Source: JAEZJZ01 sp050949055 (GTDB lineage Bacteria; Bacillota; UBA994; UBA5500). From it: a DNA stretch of 64,000 nucleotides. Within the stretch, counting starts at the first letter, position 1, and each line of letters starts with the position of its first letter. This document shows, in pieces, positions 35,206 to 43,668 of this stretch. The DNA lies in NCBI GenBank assembly GCA_050949055.1, contig JBMNFA010000009.1, positions 248,001-312,000 of the forward strand, in the 5' to 3' direction. Made by a program: the position numbers and the translations under genes. The notes below the pieces were generated by a model that did not search any database, was not told where the DNA came from, and saw nothing but the letters and a program-made list of their open reading frames with translations.

Positions 35206-35802
35206 ATGACAGTAATGGTTGGGAAACCGGCACCAAACTTCAAAGCCAGCGCCTTTCACCAAGGCAAGTTCACCAAGATTGAGCTGGAGCAGTTGCGCGG
35301 CAAGTGGGTAGTCCTTTGCTTCTACCCCGGCGACTTCACCTTTGTCTGACCGACCGAGTTGACATCGATAGCGGTTCGCTATCCTGAATTGCAGGCGTTG
35401 GACGTGGAAGTGTTGAGCTGCAGCGTGGACAGCATCCATTCGCACAAAGTCTGGCAGGAGACCGAGCTCTCCAAGATGGTAGAGGGCGGCGTGCCTTACC
35501 CGATGCTCTCTGACCAGGGCGGCAAGTTGGGCCGGCTGTACGGGGTGTACGATGAGGATGCAGGCGTGAATGTACGTGGCCGCTTCCTGATCGATCCCGA
35601 TGGCATCATCCAGGCGATGGAAGTGCTTACCCCGCCGGTGGGCCGCAATGACGCCGAGTTGCTGCGGCAAGTGAAAGCTTACCAACATCAGCGGGCGACC
35701 AAAGAAGTGATTCCGGCTGGCTGGCAGCCTGGCAAACCCACCCTGAAACCCTCGACCGCTTTGACTGGGCGGGTGTGGGAAGTATGGAAACCGGAGGCCT
35801 AA
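35206..35802 (+). CDS. selenocysteine-containing peroxiredoxin (AhpC/PrxU-like)
   Basis: One gene read through an in-frame TGA at 35347-35349, encoding 198 residues with Sec at position 48. Upstream is FYPGDFTFV and downstream PTELTS, so TGA sits exactly where peroxiredoxins have the peroxidatic Cys (PGDFTFV-C-PTE). Both halves are in the same frame. A hairpin 17 bases after the TGA fits a bacterial SECIS. ATG 35206 follows AAGGGAGGGG. The resolving Cys of 2-Cys enzymes is replaced (KEVIPAGWQ), so it is of the 1-Cys type. Selenoperoxiredoxins are known in Eubacterium acidaminophilum. It reduces peroxides. Requires SelA/B/C, which are not in the window. Confidence 0.9.
35367..35383 (+). promoter_or_regulatory. 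bacterial SECIS hairpin
   Basis: GATAGCG-GTT-CGCTATC: a perfect 7-bp stem with a 3-base GTT loop, 17 bases after the TGA and inside the reading frame. Bacterial SECIS elements lie just downstream of the UGA with a short GU-containing loop that SelB binds. Confidence 0.75.
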
Positions 35803-35832
35803 CCGGTCTACCGCACCCTGTCACACATACAT

Positions 35833-35866
35833 AAACCCCTGGGACGGCGCTGTCCCAGGGGTTTTT
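35833..35866 (+). terminator. rho-independent terminator of peroxiredoxin gene
   Basis: CCCCTGGGAC pairs with GTCCCAGGGG (10 bp, loop GGCGCT), extended by AAA/TTT and followed by TTTTTG. Textbook terminator. Confidence 0.9.
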
Positions 35867-35926
35867 GTCCAGTTCGCCTAATTCGCCGCCGACTTGGCTG
35901 ATTGGCCCTGCCTTCTGCAGGCCTAG

Positions 35927-37390
35927 TTACCTCACGATGCCAAACAGGTGCCACAAGGGTACACTGAGGCAGATGGCCACGGCAATAGCCGTGATAAAGA
36001 TCAGCGAAGCCCGGGCGGTATCCCCGGGAGTGATCACATCCTGGCCGGAGGAACCGACGGCCACGATGTAGGTGGCACTCTGATAAGGCAAGAAGAAAAC
36101 CAGATGTCCGATATATTGCACGGCAAAACCCAGCACCCAAACATTCAGTCCCGCCCTCCCGGCCACCGCCGCCAACACCAGAATGCAGATGGTCAGCAGC
36201 GCATTGACGGAAACAACCAGAAAGCGCAGGCCGATGGTGATGGCCATCAAGGCGGCAATGAATAACAGGCTGTTGCCACTGAGCGGAGACAGCAACAGCG
36301 AGACCTGTTGACCGAGAAAGCCGTCGATGCCCAATTCGGGGATGATTACACCCAGGTTAAGAATCACGCCCAGGAAAATTAGGGTTGCCCACCCGAGTTC
36401 GGATTGCAGCGACTTTTTGTCGACCACTCCCGTGGCCAACAGCGCTGACAGGCCAGCCAGCGCTACGATGACAGCATGGATGCCGTGCATCGCCTCTGTT
36501 ACCCAGAGGGCAATAGCGACGACCAAGACGACCAGAGTGATCTTCTCTTTCCGGGAGAAGGGCCCCAACTCCTGCAGCTGCCGCTTGACCGCTGTCAGAT
36601 CGGCGGCCACCTTCTGTTTCGGGGCCATGAACAGCATGATCAACAGGAATGCCCCCAGCAGCGTCAGTACGCCGGGAACCAAGGCTGCTTTCAGCCATCC
36701 CATCCAGCTCATGGCCGCCTGCTCGCTTGCAGGCAGCATGTCCAACATCAGCAGGTTGGTACTGCTGCCGGTGAGGAAGATGGGCGCGGTGGCCACAAAG
36801 CCCAAATACATGGCCATGAACAGGCCCGCGCTGGCCTTGCTCTTCATCGGCAGCCCCATGCCCCGCACCAGCTCGGGCACAAACTTAGCCGCAATACTCA
36901 CCTTGGCCACAATGCTGGGGATAGCGGGTGCAGCGATGAGGCCGGTGATCAACAGCGCCAGCGATTGTCCCAGGTAGGTGGGGGGCATCGTCTTCAGCAT
37001 CAACAGGGTAGAACGCCGCAGCAAGCCGGATTTGGCCACCCCTAAGCCCAAGCCCATCGCCCCCAGCATCAACCACCAGGTCTTGCTATGGAAGGTGGCA
37101 AAGGCAGTCTCGAAGGGAACGATTTTCAGGGCCACCCAGCCGACGCCCATGATCAGGGCCACCACGTAGTCATCGAAGACCCGGCCGATCCAAAAACAGA
37201 TGGCCGCCGCCAGCAAGCCCAGGGTGTACATCGCCTGCGGTGACAGGTCTGCCCAAGGGGGCTGCAGAGCGATGAACAGGCCCATGGCGATTCCGACAAC
37301 GGCCATGGTCAGTTTGAGTTTGTCCAGTTGGAGCCTTTGTTTGGTTGGCTTGGAGGCAACAACAGGGTTGGTAGCAGGAATAGTGTGCAT
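35927..37390 (-). CDS. SLC13/DASS family anion:sodium symporter
   Basis: A 487-residue integral membrane protein with about a dozen hydrophobic segments, the normal length for SLC13 carriers. The substrate and sodium site motif GSSTNLLML is the SNT-type hairpin; a second, related motif occurs near VGSSGQDV in the C-terminal half. Family members import dicarboxylates, citrate or sulfate with sodium. Its substrate is not clear. It is a leftward single gene. Confidence 0.87.
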   Translation of the reverse strand: MHTIPATNPVVASKPTKQRLQLDKLKLTMAVVGIAMGLFIALQPPWADLSPQAMYTLGLLAAAICFWIGRVFDDYVVALIMGVGWVALKIVPFETAFATFHSKTWWLMLGAMGLGLGVAKSGLLRRSTLLMLKTMPPTYLGQSLALLITGLIAAPAIPSIVAKVSIAAKFVPELVRGMGLPMKSKASAGLFMAMYLGFVATAPIFLTGSSTNLLMLDMLPASEQAAMSWMGWLKAALVPGVLTLLGAFLLIMLFMAPKQKVAADLTAVKRQLQELGPFSRKEKITLVVLVVAIALWVTEAMHGIHAVIVALAGLSALLATGVVDKKSLQSELGWATLIFLGVILNLGVIIPELGIDGFLGQQVSLLLSPLSGNSLLFIAALMAITIGLRFLVVSVNALLTICILVLAAVAGRAGLNVWVLGFAVQYIGHLVFFLPYQSATYIVAVGSSGQDVITPGDTARASLIFITAIAVAICLSVPLWHLFGIVR

Positions 37391-37539
37391 GTCAGTCTCC
37401 CCCAGGAATGCATTTAGTGCTTTGTATACATCATATCACTTCGCAGAGAAACTGAGCCCACTAATTCCGTTGACTAAATGTTTGCCTACCGCTCTTTGGA
37501 CTTTTCTAGTCCCTCACATCCCCTGCTTCATCCTCTCAA

Positions 37540-38016
37540 CTACCGATTGCGGCCGTTTCCGAAATTGACTCCGCCGTGTCTCAGTGCCCGCATTCCGCGA
37601 CCGAATCCCATGCCCTGGCCGTAGCCACCACACCCAAGTCCGGCTCCAAACTGCTTGCCAAGCCCGGCTCCGCCTACGCCGAAGCCGGGGCAGTTGGCCA
37701 GGTTTGCTTGCAGGGCTTGATAGATCTGGTCTGCTTCTTCCTGCGTCAGCTGGCCCGCGGCCACCTTCCGATCTAAAATCTCTTTCTTCAGCTCCAGCAT
37801 TTTCTGCTGGAACTCCTCCAGCAAGTCGGCCTCAGCAGCCATGGCGCCATAGCTATCGCCGCTACCGCGTTGCTCTATGATCGATTCCAGCGGCTGACCT
37901 GTCAGTTCGGCCACTACTTCTGCTGGTGTACCAGCGCCTGCAGCATAAGCGACAGCACCGGCGCCGAGAACGCCTACTAGCAGCAGGGTAATACCTACTA
38001 GCTTCTTCACATTCAT
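37540..38016 (-). CDS. DUF2680-type exported protein, Gly-rich C-terminus
   Basis: A 158-residue exported protein with signal peptide (KLVGITLLLVGVLGAGAVAY, cut near AYA). The core PAEVVAELTGQPLESI and LTQEEADQIYQALQANLANC matches DUF2680 proteins. The C-terminus is rich in Gly, Met and Phe (GQGMGFGRGMRALRHGG). It lies directly downstream of the two-component system genes and carries a direct repeat in its promoter; it may be the target or sensor accessory (like CpxP) of that system. Start ATG 38016. Confidence 0.78.
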   Translation of the reverse strand: MNVKKLVGITLLLVGVLGAGAVAYAAGAGTPAEVVAELTGQPLESIIEQRGSGDSYGAMAAEADLLEEFQQKMLELKKEILDRKVAAGQLTQEEADQIYQALQANLANCPGFGVGGAGLGKQFGAGLGCGGYGQGMGFGRGMRALRHGGVNFGNGRNR

Positions 38017-38062
38017 GCGTTTTCACCTCGCATTTTGGGATTGTGGGCTGCGCCCCACTTTT

Positions 38063-38098
38063 GTTATATCGCACGAATGTGAGCAAACTGTGATCAAA
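38063..38098 (-). promoter_or_regulatory. response-regulator direct repeat plus -10 upstream of DUF2680 gene
   Basis: On the leftward strand TTTGATCACA is followed by TTTGCTCACA, an imperfect 10-bp direct repeat with 11-bp period (38078-38098). TATAAC (38063-38068) follows 9 bases downstream as -10. OmpR/PhoP-type regulators bind such 11-bp-period direct repeats and activate promoters lacking a -35. The OmpR-family gene lies next door. Confidence 0.6.
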
Positions 38099-38119
38099 TG
38101 CACGCGAAAATGAAAAAAC

Positions 38120-39511
38120 TCAACCTCGATAGCGATCCAAATCAAACCAAACGGTGGTGCCTATGCCCTCCTGGCTGTCGATGTGATGTTCCGCCTGGTG
38201 AGCATCCAAAATACCTTTCACTATAGCGAGGCCCAATCCACTGCCGTCGGAGGCCCTCCCGTCGCTGGCCTGCCCCTGGTAATACTTTTCCCAGATGTGT
38301 GGCAGGTCCGAGGGTGAAATCCCCGACCCCGTATCGCTGACGCTGACCCGCACCTTATCGCCCTCCGCAGCCGCTTTCAGCGCAATGCTTCCACCCGAGC
38401 CGGTGTGCTGCAGACTGTTCTGCAACAGGTTCTGGATCACCTGTGCGATCTTCGCCTCGTCTGCCATGGCCGCCAGGTCGCCATGCGCCTGTACCTGCAG
38501 GCCAATTCCCTGCTGCTGGGCGATGACAGCATACTTGTCAGCGAGATCCTGCAGCAAGTCAGCGACTGAAAAGGCCCGCCGGTTGACCTCTGCGTTTCCC
38601 GATTGCAGCAGCGCCAGCTGCAGATTATGGTCCACCAAGTTGGTCAGGCGTTCCGTTTCCTCAATGATCACTTGCAGCTCTGCCTCCCGCCGGCTGCGGT
38701 CATCTCCACTGATATCCCGAATGGTTTCAGCGTACCCGCGGATCACACTGAGCGGGGTGCGCAAGTCATGAGAGACATTGGCCACCAGATCCCGGCGCAG
38801 CTGTTCTATCTTGGCCAGTCGTTCCCCCAGATGGTTGATGGAGGCCGCCAGCGCACCGATCTCATCCTGGCCGGTGTACTCCACTCGGGCCGAGAAGTCA
38901 CCTTTCGCCATGCTGGCTGCCGCGCGCCGCATCTGCAGTATAGGCAGGCTAAAGCCCCTTGCCAACCACAAGGAAAGGGCTGCCGTTAACGCCAGCAGCA
39001 GAACGGTGACATACCCCAGCTGCCGCTTAAGGATGGTTGCTGTTTCTGCTACAGCGGCCATGGGCACGGTAACGATGAAAGCGCCACGACCCTCTGGCAG
39101 AGGCAGTCCCAGAAGGGTGTACTCGCTGCCGAAGCGGGGATGGGCAGCAGTCAGCTGTACCGCCTGTCCAGATAAGGCGCCCTCATACAGACTGCGGGTG
39201 ACGTGCCGCATCATCGGCATGTGCCAGCCCTGGTCGCCGGAACTCAAATGCAGAGAACGACCCTGCTCGTCCAGCCACTCGATGGTCAGGTTCTGGACGC
39301 TGGCCAGGCGATCCAGCTCGAACTCCACGTCCGACCGGCTGCCCTGTCCGCTCATCTCGCCGATGGTGGTCAGTTGGCGTTTGATATCCGCGATGCGCAT
39401 ATTGGCATAGAAACTCTCCAAGAAGACTATCTGCAACAGCCATAGAGCCAGCAGGATGGTGGTCACCAAGGCCATCATACCCAGCCACAGCTTGCCTCGG
39501 ATACTCCTCAT
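38120..39511 (-). CDS. sensor histidine kinase
   Basis: A 463-residue membrane kinase. Two helices (MMALVTTILLALWLLQIV at the N-terminus, VTVLLLALTAALSLWLARG near 170) flank an extracellular domain. A HAMP region follows, then HisKA with the phospho-acceptor His in VSHDLRTPLSVIRGYAE and the ATPase with LQNSLQHTG (N-box), SDTGSGISP (G1) and GSGLGLAI (G2). All motifs are intact. It overlaps the response regulator gene by four bases. The signal is unknown. Confidence 0.92.
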   Translation of the reverse strand: MRSIRGKLWLGMMALVTTILLALWLLQIVFLESFYANMRIADIKRQLTTIGEMSGQGSRSDVEFELDRLASVQNLTIEWLDEQGRSLHLSSGDQGWHMPMMRHVTRSLYEGALSGQAVQLTAAHPRFGSEYTLLGLPLPEGRGAFIVTVPMAAVAETATILKRQLGYVTVLLLALTAALSLWLARGFSLPILQMRRAAASMAKGDFSARVEYTGQDEIGALAASINHLGERLAKIEQLRRDLVANVSHDLRTPLSVIRGYAETIRDISGDDRSRREAELQVIIEETERLTNLVDHNLQLALLQSGNAEVNRRAFSVADLLQDLADKYAVIAQQQGIGLQVQAHGDLAAMADEAKIAQVIQNLLQNSLQHTGSGGSIALKAAAEGDKVRVSVSDTGSGISPSDLPHIWEKYYQGQASDGRASDGSGLGLAIVKGILDAHQAEHHIDSQEGIGTTVWFDLDRYRG

Positions 39512-40194
39512 GGCTGTGGCACCGCCTGAAACTTATAGCCGACTCCCCATACGGTGATCAGAAACCGCCGGTACTGCCCGAGATGGTCGCGCAGCATCTT
39601 CACGTGGGTGTCCACCGTGCGGCTGTCACCGACAAAGTCGTAACCCCAAACGGAGTTGAGCAGCTGCTCTCGGGAGAAAACCTGATTCTGATGCTGCGCC
39701 AGGAAGCTGAGCAGGTCAAACTCTCGCGGAGTGAGCGTCAGCGTCTGTCCGTCGGCGGTCACCGTGCGCGATTTCAACTCTATCTGCAGACCATCCAGCA
39801 CGATCTCTGTTGATGGCGTGCTGTTCTGTTCGGTCCTGCGGATGATCGCCTTCATCCTGGCCAACAACTCCTTGGGACTGAAGGGCTTCACCAAATAGTC
39901 GTCCACGCCCAAGTCAAAGCCGAACAGGCGGTCATACTCCTCGCCACGGGCAGTGAGCATGATCACCGGCACATTGGAGGTGCTGCGAATCTCGCGGCAA
40001 ACCGTCCATCCGTCCACGTTGGGCATCATCACGTCCAGGATCACCAGTGAAAACTGCTGCTCCGAGAACAACCGCAGTGCCTCGGCACCGTCCACCGCCT
40101 CCACCACCTGATACCCCTCGTGCTCGATATATCCCCTGAGCATCTGGCGCAACCGTTGCTCATCATCCACCAGCAGTATTCGCTTGCCGTTCAT
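39508..40194 (-). CDS. OmpR/PhoB-family response regulator
   Basis: A 228-residue regulator. The receiver has the acidic pair VDDE at its start and the phospho-acceptor Asp in LVILDVMMPNVDGW, with VKPFSPKELL completing the switch. The C-terminal winged helix includes TPREFDLLSFLAQHQNQVFS and GDSRTVDTHVKMLRDHLG. It is upstream of and overlaps the kinase gene, a typical pair. Likely binds the direct repeat in front of the DUF2680-like gene. Confidence 0.93.
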   Translation of the reverse strand: MNGKRILLVDDEQRLRQMLRGYIEHEGYQVVEAVDGAEALRLFSEQQFSLVILDVMMPNVDGWTVCREIRSTSNVPVIMLTARGEEYDRLFGFDLGVDDYLVKPFSPKELLARMKAIIRRTEQNSTPSTEIVLDGLQIELKSRTVTADGQTLTLTPREFDLLSFLAQHQNQVFSREQLLNSVWGYDFVGDSRTVDTHVKMLRDHLGQYRRFLITVWGVGYKFQAVPQP

Positions 40195-40250
40195 ACTATC
40201 ACCTCTCTACCCGTGACAGGCGTGCCCTCTTTCCTGTCCCTTTCGTTTCA

Positions 40251-41126
40251 CTAGATGTGTAATTCCATCCCCTCGGCAGCTACATGAAACCCGCGACGCA
40301 GTACTTCGTGCACTTCGTCGCTGTCTCTCTGGAGCAGGGGGTTGGTGTGATTGAAGTGGAAGAAGTAGACCCCGGTATGTCCAGCGTCGACCACTGGCTG
40401 TAGCAGGTCCATGGTATCTCTCACCAGGGGATGCGGGACCTGCGCATAGTCCCTACCGCGAGCGGCCAGTTCATCTGCGGCGAAGAAAGTGCCGTCCAAG
40501 AAGAGATAATCCACCTGGCGGGCAATGTCCGGCAGCGAGCGTTCCCACTGCTCCCAGCAGTCCAGGTCAGGCAGGAACAGCAGGCGGCGGCGTGGGCCGC
40601 TGACCAGAAAGGCAAAGGTCTCAGCAAACTCGTTGCGATGTGGGACCGCCCAGGGAGTGATGCTTAATCCGGCGGGCAGCGACACTGGTTGTTCGGGCTG
40701 CAGTGGCTGCAGCATGATATTCTCAGTCTGCACCAATTGGCTCCAGGGCGCAGAGTGACGCAGCAAGGCCTGCAGCCCTTGGCCTGCCCAAACAGGAATG
40801 CCCTCGGATGCGATCGCCTCCTTGCCCAGATACATGAGGCCGGTGTAGTGTCCAATGTGGGCATGGGTAAGAAACACGCCCCGCATCAAGCCCAACTCCG
40901 GACGGGCGGCATGCAGTATGGCCAGTTGTTCCGGCAAGTGGGGCGTGGCCTCCAGCAGATACCATCCCCAGTTACACGGCAATATCAGCGCCAGGGCAGC
41001 AGCGAACCGCCGCTGGGCGGGATTTTCCCTGGCCGTTTGGCAGTATTCGCAGTAGCAGTTGGCCTGCGGAACACCAGCATCCTGTGCGGTGCCCAAGACT
41101 TTGACGGTGATCGATTGGCTAGTCAT
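40251..41126 (-). CDS. PqqB-like metallo-beta-lactamase-fold hydrolase
   Basis: 291 residues from ATG 41126 (GGGGGGAA upstream); a longer frame is open but lacks a site. The N-terminus VKVLGTAQDAGVPQANC and THAHIGHYTGL are the marks of the PqqB family, which has HxHxxH with Gly before the last His rather than the usual Asp. CYCEYC is a Cys cluster. HFNHTNPLL near the end is also shared. No other pqq genes are here, so its role is not PQQ synthesis; an RNA- or cyclic-nucleotide-type hydrolase is possible. It is upstream of the two-component genes. Confidence 0.8.
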   Translation of the reverse strand: MTSQSITVKVLGTAQDAGVPQANCYCEYCQTARENPAQRRFAAALALILPCNWGWYLLEATPHLPEQLAILHAARPELGLMRGVFLTHAHIGHYTGLMYLGKEAIASEGIPVWAGQGLQALLRHSAPWSQLVQTENIMLQPLQPEQPVSLPAGLSITPWAVPHRNEFAETFAFLVSGPRRRLLFLPDLDCWEQWERSLPDIARQVDYLFLDGTFFAADELAARGRDYAQVPHPLVRDTMDLLQPVVDAGHTGVYFFHFNHTNPLLQRDSDEVHEVLRRGFHVAAEGMELHI

Positions 41127-41280
41127 ACAGTTCCCCCCAAAGAATCGACGCAAGGCCACAAACGGCAAAGGGCGATCCGCTTGCGGTGCGGCCTCTATTC
41201 TATAGTCAGTGTAGCGGAAGCGCCGATCGATTCCTAGGCTAGAGGCGGCAAAAACAATGCTCGCCCACCTCTCATTTCCA

Positions 41281-41309
41281 TTGACGGCCCCCGGTGCAGC
41301 TGCTAAACT
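41281..41309 (+). promoter_or_regulatory. promoter upstream of ykkC riboswitch
   Basis: TTGACG (41281-41286) and TAAACT (41304-41309) are exactly 17 bases apart, giving transcription from about 41316, just before the riboswitch. A near-consensus -35 with a weaker -10. Confidence 0.75.
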
Positions 41310-41323
41310 ATTGCCTAATATAC

Positions 41324-41432
41324 CTTGGAAGTGTACCTAGGGTTCCGCAGCCGTTGGGCTGGACAGGACCGAGCGGTACAGGCGTTTAACGCTACACCGT
41401 GGGGATAAAAGACCCAAGCGGCAAGTTCCAAC
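41324..41432 (+). promoter_or_regulatory. ykkC subtype 2 riboswitch (probably ppGpp-sensing, 2a)
   Basis: The leader has the ykkC core: GTGTACCTAGGGTTCCGC, then GGACAGGACCGAGCGG, then a hairpin ACAGGCG-TTTA-ACGC, ACACCGTGGGGATAAAAG and CCCAAGCGG, closed by TTGGAA/TTCCAA (41325-41330 with 41426-41431). The extra hairpin is a mark of subtype 2 rather than the guanidine class. In the PRPP-sensing subtype the corresponding segment reads CCCAGGCGG; the A here in place of G is the change I recall as switching specificity to ppGpp. Placement by eye; class 2a is inference. Confidence 0.78.
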
Positions 41433-41470
41433 CGATAGGATTGGATTGTCCGCTTGGGTTTACCTTTTTG
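41412..41470 (+). terminator. riboswitch-controlled terminator
   Basis: ACCCAAGCGG (41412-41421) pairs with CCGCTTGGGT (41450-41459), followed by TTACCTTTTT. The left arm is part of the aptamer's last strand, so aptamer and terminator exclude each other: ligand binding should favour readthrough. Confidence 0.75.
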
Positions 41471-41521
41471 GAGGCCCTTGCTTCAGTCCAATGGTAGCCC
41501 AATTGGAAAGGAGCAAGCGGA

Positions 41522-42901
41522 ATGTCAAACAAAGGTCAAGCATCTTCATCCAAGTCAACAGGGGGCAGGGACGCATTTGTCACCAGTCTGGGAGCGTTAG
41601 TTGTGACTCTGGGCTCAGCAGTCGGCCTGGGCAACATTTGGAAGTTCCCGGCACTTGCAGGCCAAAATGGAGGTGCGGCCTTCGTGCTGCTCTACCTGCT
41701 TTGCGTAGCTGGCGTAGGATTGCCGGTGTTGATTGCTGAGTTGCTGTTGGGTCGCCGCGCTCGCGCCAACGCGGTGTCCGCATTCCGCAAGCTGGCCCCA
41801 GGGAAGGCTTGGTATCTGATTGGGATCAGTGGCGTAATCGCAGCCGTGATGATCATGGCCTTCTACACGGATGTGGCCGGCTGGGTCTATTCCTACGCTT
41901 TCAAGGCTTTGACAGGAGGACTATCCGCAGACCAGAGCGGGGCAGTTTTCGATCAGACCATCGGTTCGCCAGTCAGCTCCTTGATGTGGCAGTGGTTGGC
42001 TCTGGCTGTGACCACTGGAGTGGTGGTGATGGGTGTGGGCAAAGGGATCGAGCGCGTAATCAAGCGACTGATGCCGTTGCTGCTGGTCCTGTTGATCATT
42101 TGCGACATTCGGGCGTTGTCGTTACCAGGAGCCAGTGAGGGATTGGATTTCCTATTCCGGCCGGACTTCAGCAAACTGTCTGCGGCAGCCGTGCTGACCG
42201 CACTGGGTCTGGCCTTTTTCAAACTCTCGCTGGGCATGGGTACGATGCTGACCTACGGTAGCTACATGAATGACTCACAGAGTATCCCTGGGACGGCCGC
42301 TAAAGTCGCGCTCGCTGACACGATGGTCTCATTATTGGCGGGTATCGCCATCTTTCCAGCTGTCTTTGCCTTTGGCTTTGAGCCGACTGCCGGTCCAGGG
42401 CTGCTGTTTGTCACCATTCCCTCGGTGTTCGCAGCCATGCCCTTCGGTGGGTTCTTCACCTTCCTGTTCTTTGTGCTGACGGCTGTCGCCGCCACCGGGG
42501 CGATGATTTCGTTGGTGGAGGTTCCCGTTGCCTTTGTGCATGAGACCCTGGGCTGGTCCCGGCGCAAGGCAGGCTTGTTGACTGCCGGGGTAATGGCACT
42601 ATTAGGAGTGCCAGCCACCCTTTCCACCAACTTATGGAGTTCTGTCAAGGTGTTTGACTTGACCTTCTTTGACCTGTTTGACTTCATATCCTCCAACATC
42701 CTCTTGCCTGTTGGCGGCATCACTATCGCTCTGTTTGTTGGCTGGGTTTGGAGCAAAGGGTTGTTTGTCAAGCTGGCCAGCAACCAGGATGCTCTGCGCA
42801 ACCAGAGCCTGATGTCAGCAGTGCATGGCCTGTTGCGCTTTGTCACCCCGGTGGCTGTAACCATCGTGTTGCTGAATGGGTTGGGATTGATCAAAATATA
42901 G
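41522..42901 (+). CDS. sodium-dependent NSS/SNF-family transporter
   Basis: A 459-residue integral membrane symporter of the neurotransmitter:sodium symporter family. The signature GLGNIWKFPALAGQNGG in the first helix holds sodium and substrate contacts. Length and about eleven segments fit bacterial members, which import amino acids. ATG follows GGAAAGGAG. It is controlled by the ykkC riboswitch immediately upstream. Under ppGpp control it would be an amino acid scavenging carrier made in starvation; inference. Confidence 0.9.
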   Translation: MSNKGQASSSKSTGGRDAFVTSLGALVVTLGSAVGLGNIWKFPALAGQNGGAAFVLLYLLCVAGVGLPVLIAELLLGRRARANAVSAFRKLAPGKAWYLIGISGVIAAVMIMAFYTDVAGWVYSYAFKALTGGLSADQSGAVFDQTIGSPVSSLMWQWLALAVTTGVVVMGVGKGIERVIKRLMPLLLVLLIICDIRALSLPGASEGLDFLFRPDFSKLSAAAVLTALGLAFFKLSLGMGTMLTYGSYMNDSQSIPGTAAKVALADTMVSLLAGIAIFPAVFAFGFEPTAGPGLLFVTIPSVFAAMPFGGFFTFLFFVLTAVAATGAMISLVEVPVAFVHETLGWSRRKAGLLTAGVMALLGVPATLSTNLWSSVKVFDLTFFDLFDFISSNILLPVGGITIALFVGWVWSKGLFVKLASNQDALRNQSLMSAVHGLLRFVTPVAVTIVLLNGLGLIKI

Positions 42902-42979
42902 CTGCTTTCCCGGCGTGTTGGCTAACGCTGGCGTACATCTCTTCTAAGCTTCTGAATCTTCACCTCCCCTTTTACCCAA

Positions 42980-43008
42980 GAAGGCGGCCGCATCCCGCGG
43001 CCGCCTTC
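42980..43008. terminator. bidirectional hairpin terminator
   Basis: GAAGGCGGCCGC pairs perfectly with GCGGCCGCCTTC (12 bp, loop ATCCC) between the transporter and the leftward GNAT gene. Confidence 0.75.
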
Positions 43009-43023
43009 GCATGTTCACCCACA

Positions 43024-43581
43024 TTATAGTCTGTCTTGCCAATCCTGCCTAAGAATAGCATATTGTTTCAGGTCGTGATACTCACCTTTCACGAACATCT
43101 TCTGGCGAGCTACGCCCTCCAGCTGCATGCCCACCTTCTGCATTACCCGTTCTGATCCAATGTTCTGCAACTTGCAGTAGGCTTCGATGCGGTTCAGGTC
43201 CAGGTGCTGAAATCCAAACTGAATCACTTTGGCGGCAGCCTCTGTAGTAATTCCCTGCCCCCAATGCGCTCGCCCCAAGGCATAGCCTAACTCAGCCAGA
43301 TGGTGAATCTTCGTCCACCGGACAAAACCACACGTACCAATTACTCGATTGGTCCGCTTGAGCACGATTCCCCAGTCAAAGTGATCACCGTCGGCATACG
43401 CCTGCTCCACAAAACGCAGGAAGCCAAGCGAATCCTGGACGTTGCGATGGGTCGGCCAAGTGACATATCTGGCTACGGCCGGGTCAGATGCATAGGCGAA
43501 GACGTCCTCAGCGTCAGCCACGTTCAACGCTCTCAGCACCAGCCGTTCCGTTTCCAGCACGGGTGGTCTCCATGGGTCCAT
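43024..43581 (-). CDS. RimJ/RimL-type GNAT acetyltransferase
   Basis: A 185-residue GNAT. The family start TERLVLRALNVADAEDVFAY is present, with a CoA site around LGRAHWGQGITTEAAA and EAYCKLQNIGSERVMQKVG at the C-terminus, both hallmarks of RimJ/RimL-like enzymes that acetylate N-termini of ribosomal proteins or related amines. Actual acceptor unknown. Single leftward gene. Confidence 0.87.
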   Translation of the reverse strand: MDPWRPPVLETERLVLRALNVADAEDVFAYASDPAVARYVTWPTHRNVQDSLGFLRFVEQAYADGDHFDWGIVLKRTNRVIGTCGFVRWTKIHHLAELGYALGRAHWGQGITTEAAAKVIQFGFQHLDLNRIEAYCKLQNIGSERVMQKVGMQLEGVARQKMFVKGEYHDLKQYAILRQDWQDRL

Positions 43582-43668
43582 TCTAGTGCCTCCTTCAGCC
43601 CCGGTTATCCATTGTCCAGGTTCCTACCGTCATCAAGCTGCTGGCCTCCAATTGAGCCATCAGCGCGG

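Noticed and set aside
35056..35349. Separate 97-codon frame ending at TGA in the peroxiredoxin region
   Set aside because: Its C-terminal part is the peroxiredoxin active site and its end is the selenocysteine codon; the reading frame continues to 35802.
40251..41126. PQQ biosynthesis gene
   Set aside because: Fold and motifs are PqqB-like, but no other PQQ genes exist here and the host looks anaerobic; called by family only.
41324..41432. Guanidine-I riboswitch
   Set aside because: The core is shared, but the extra hairpin and the AAGCGG segment fit ykkC subtype 2 better.
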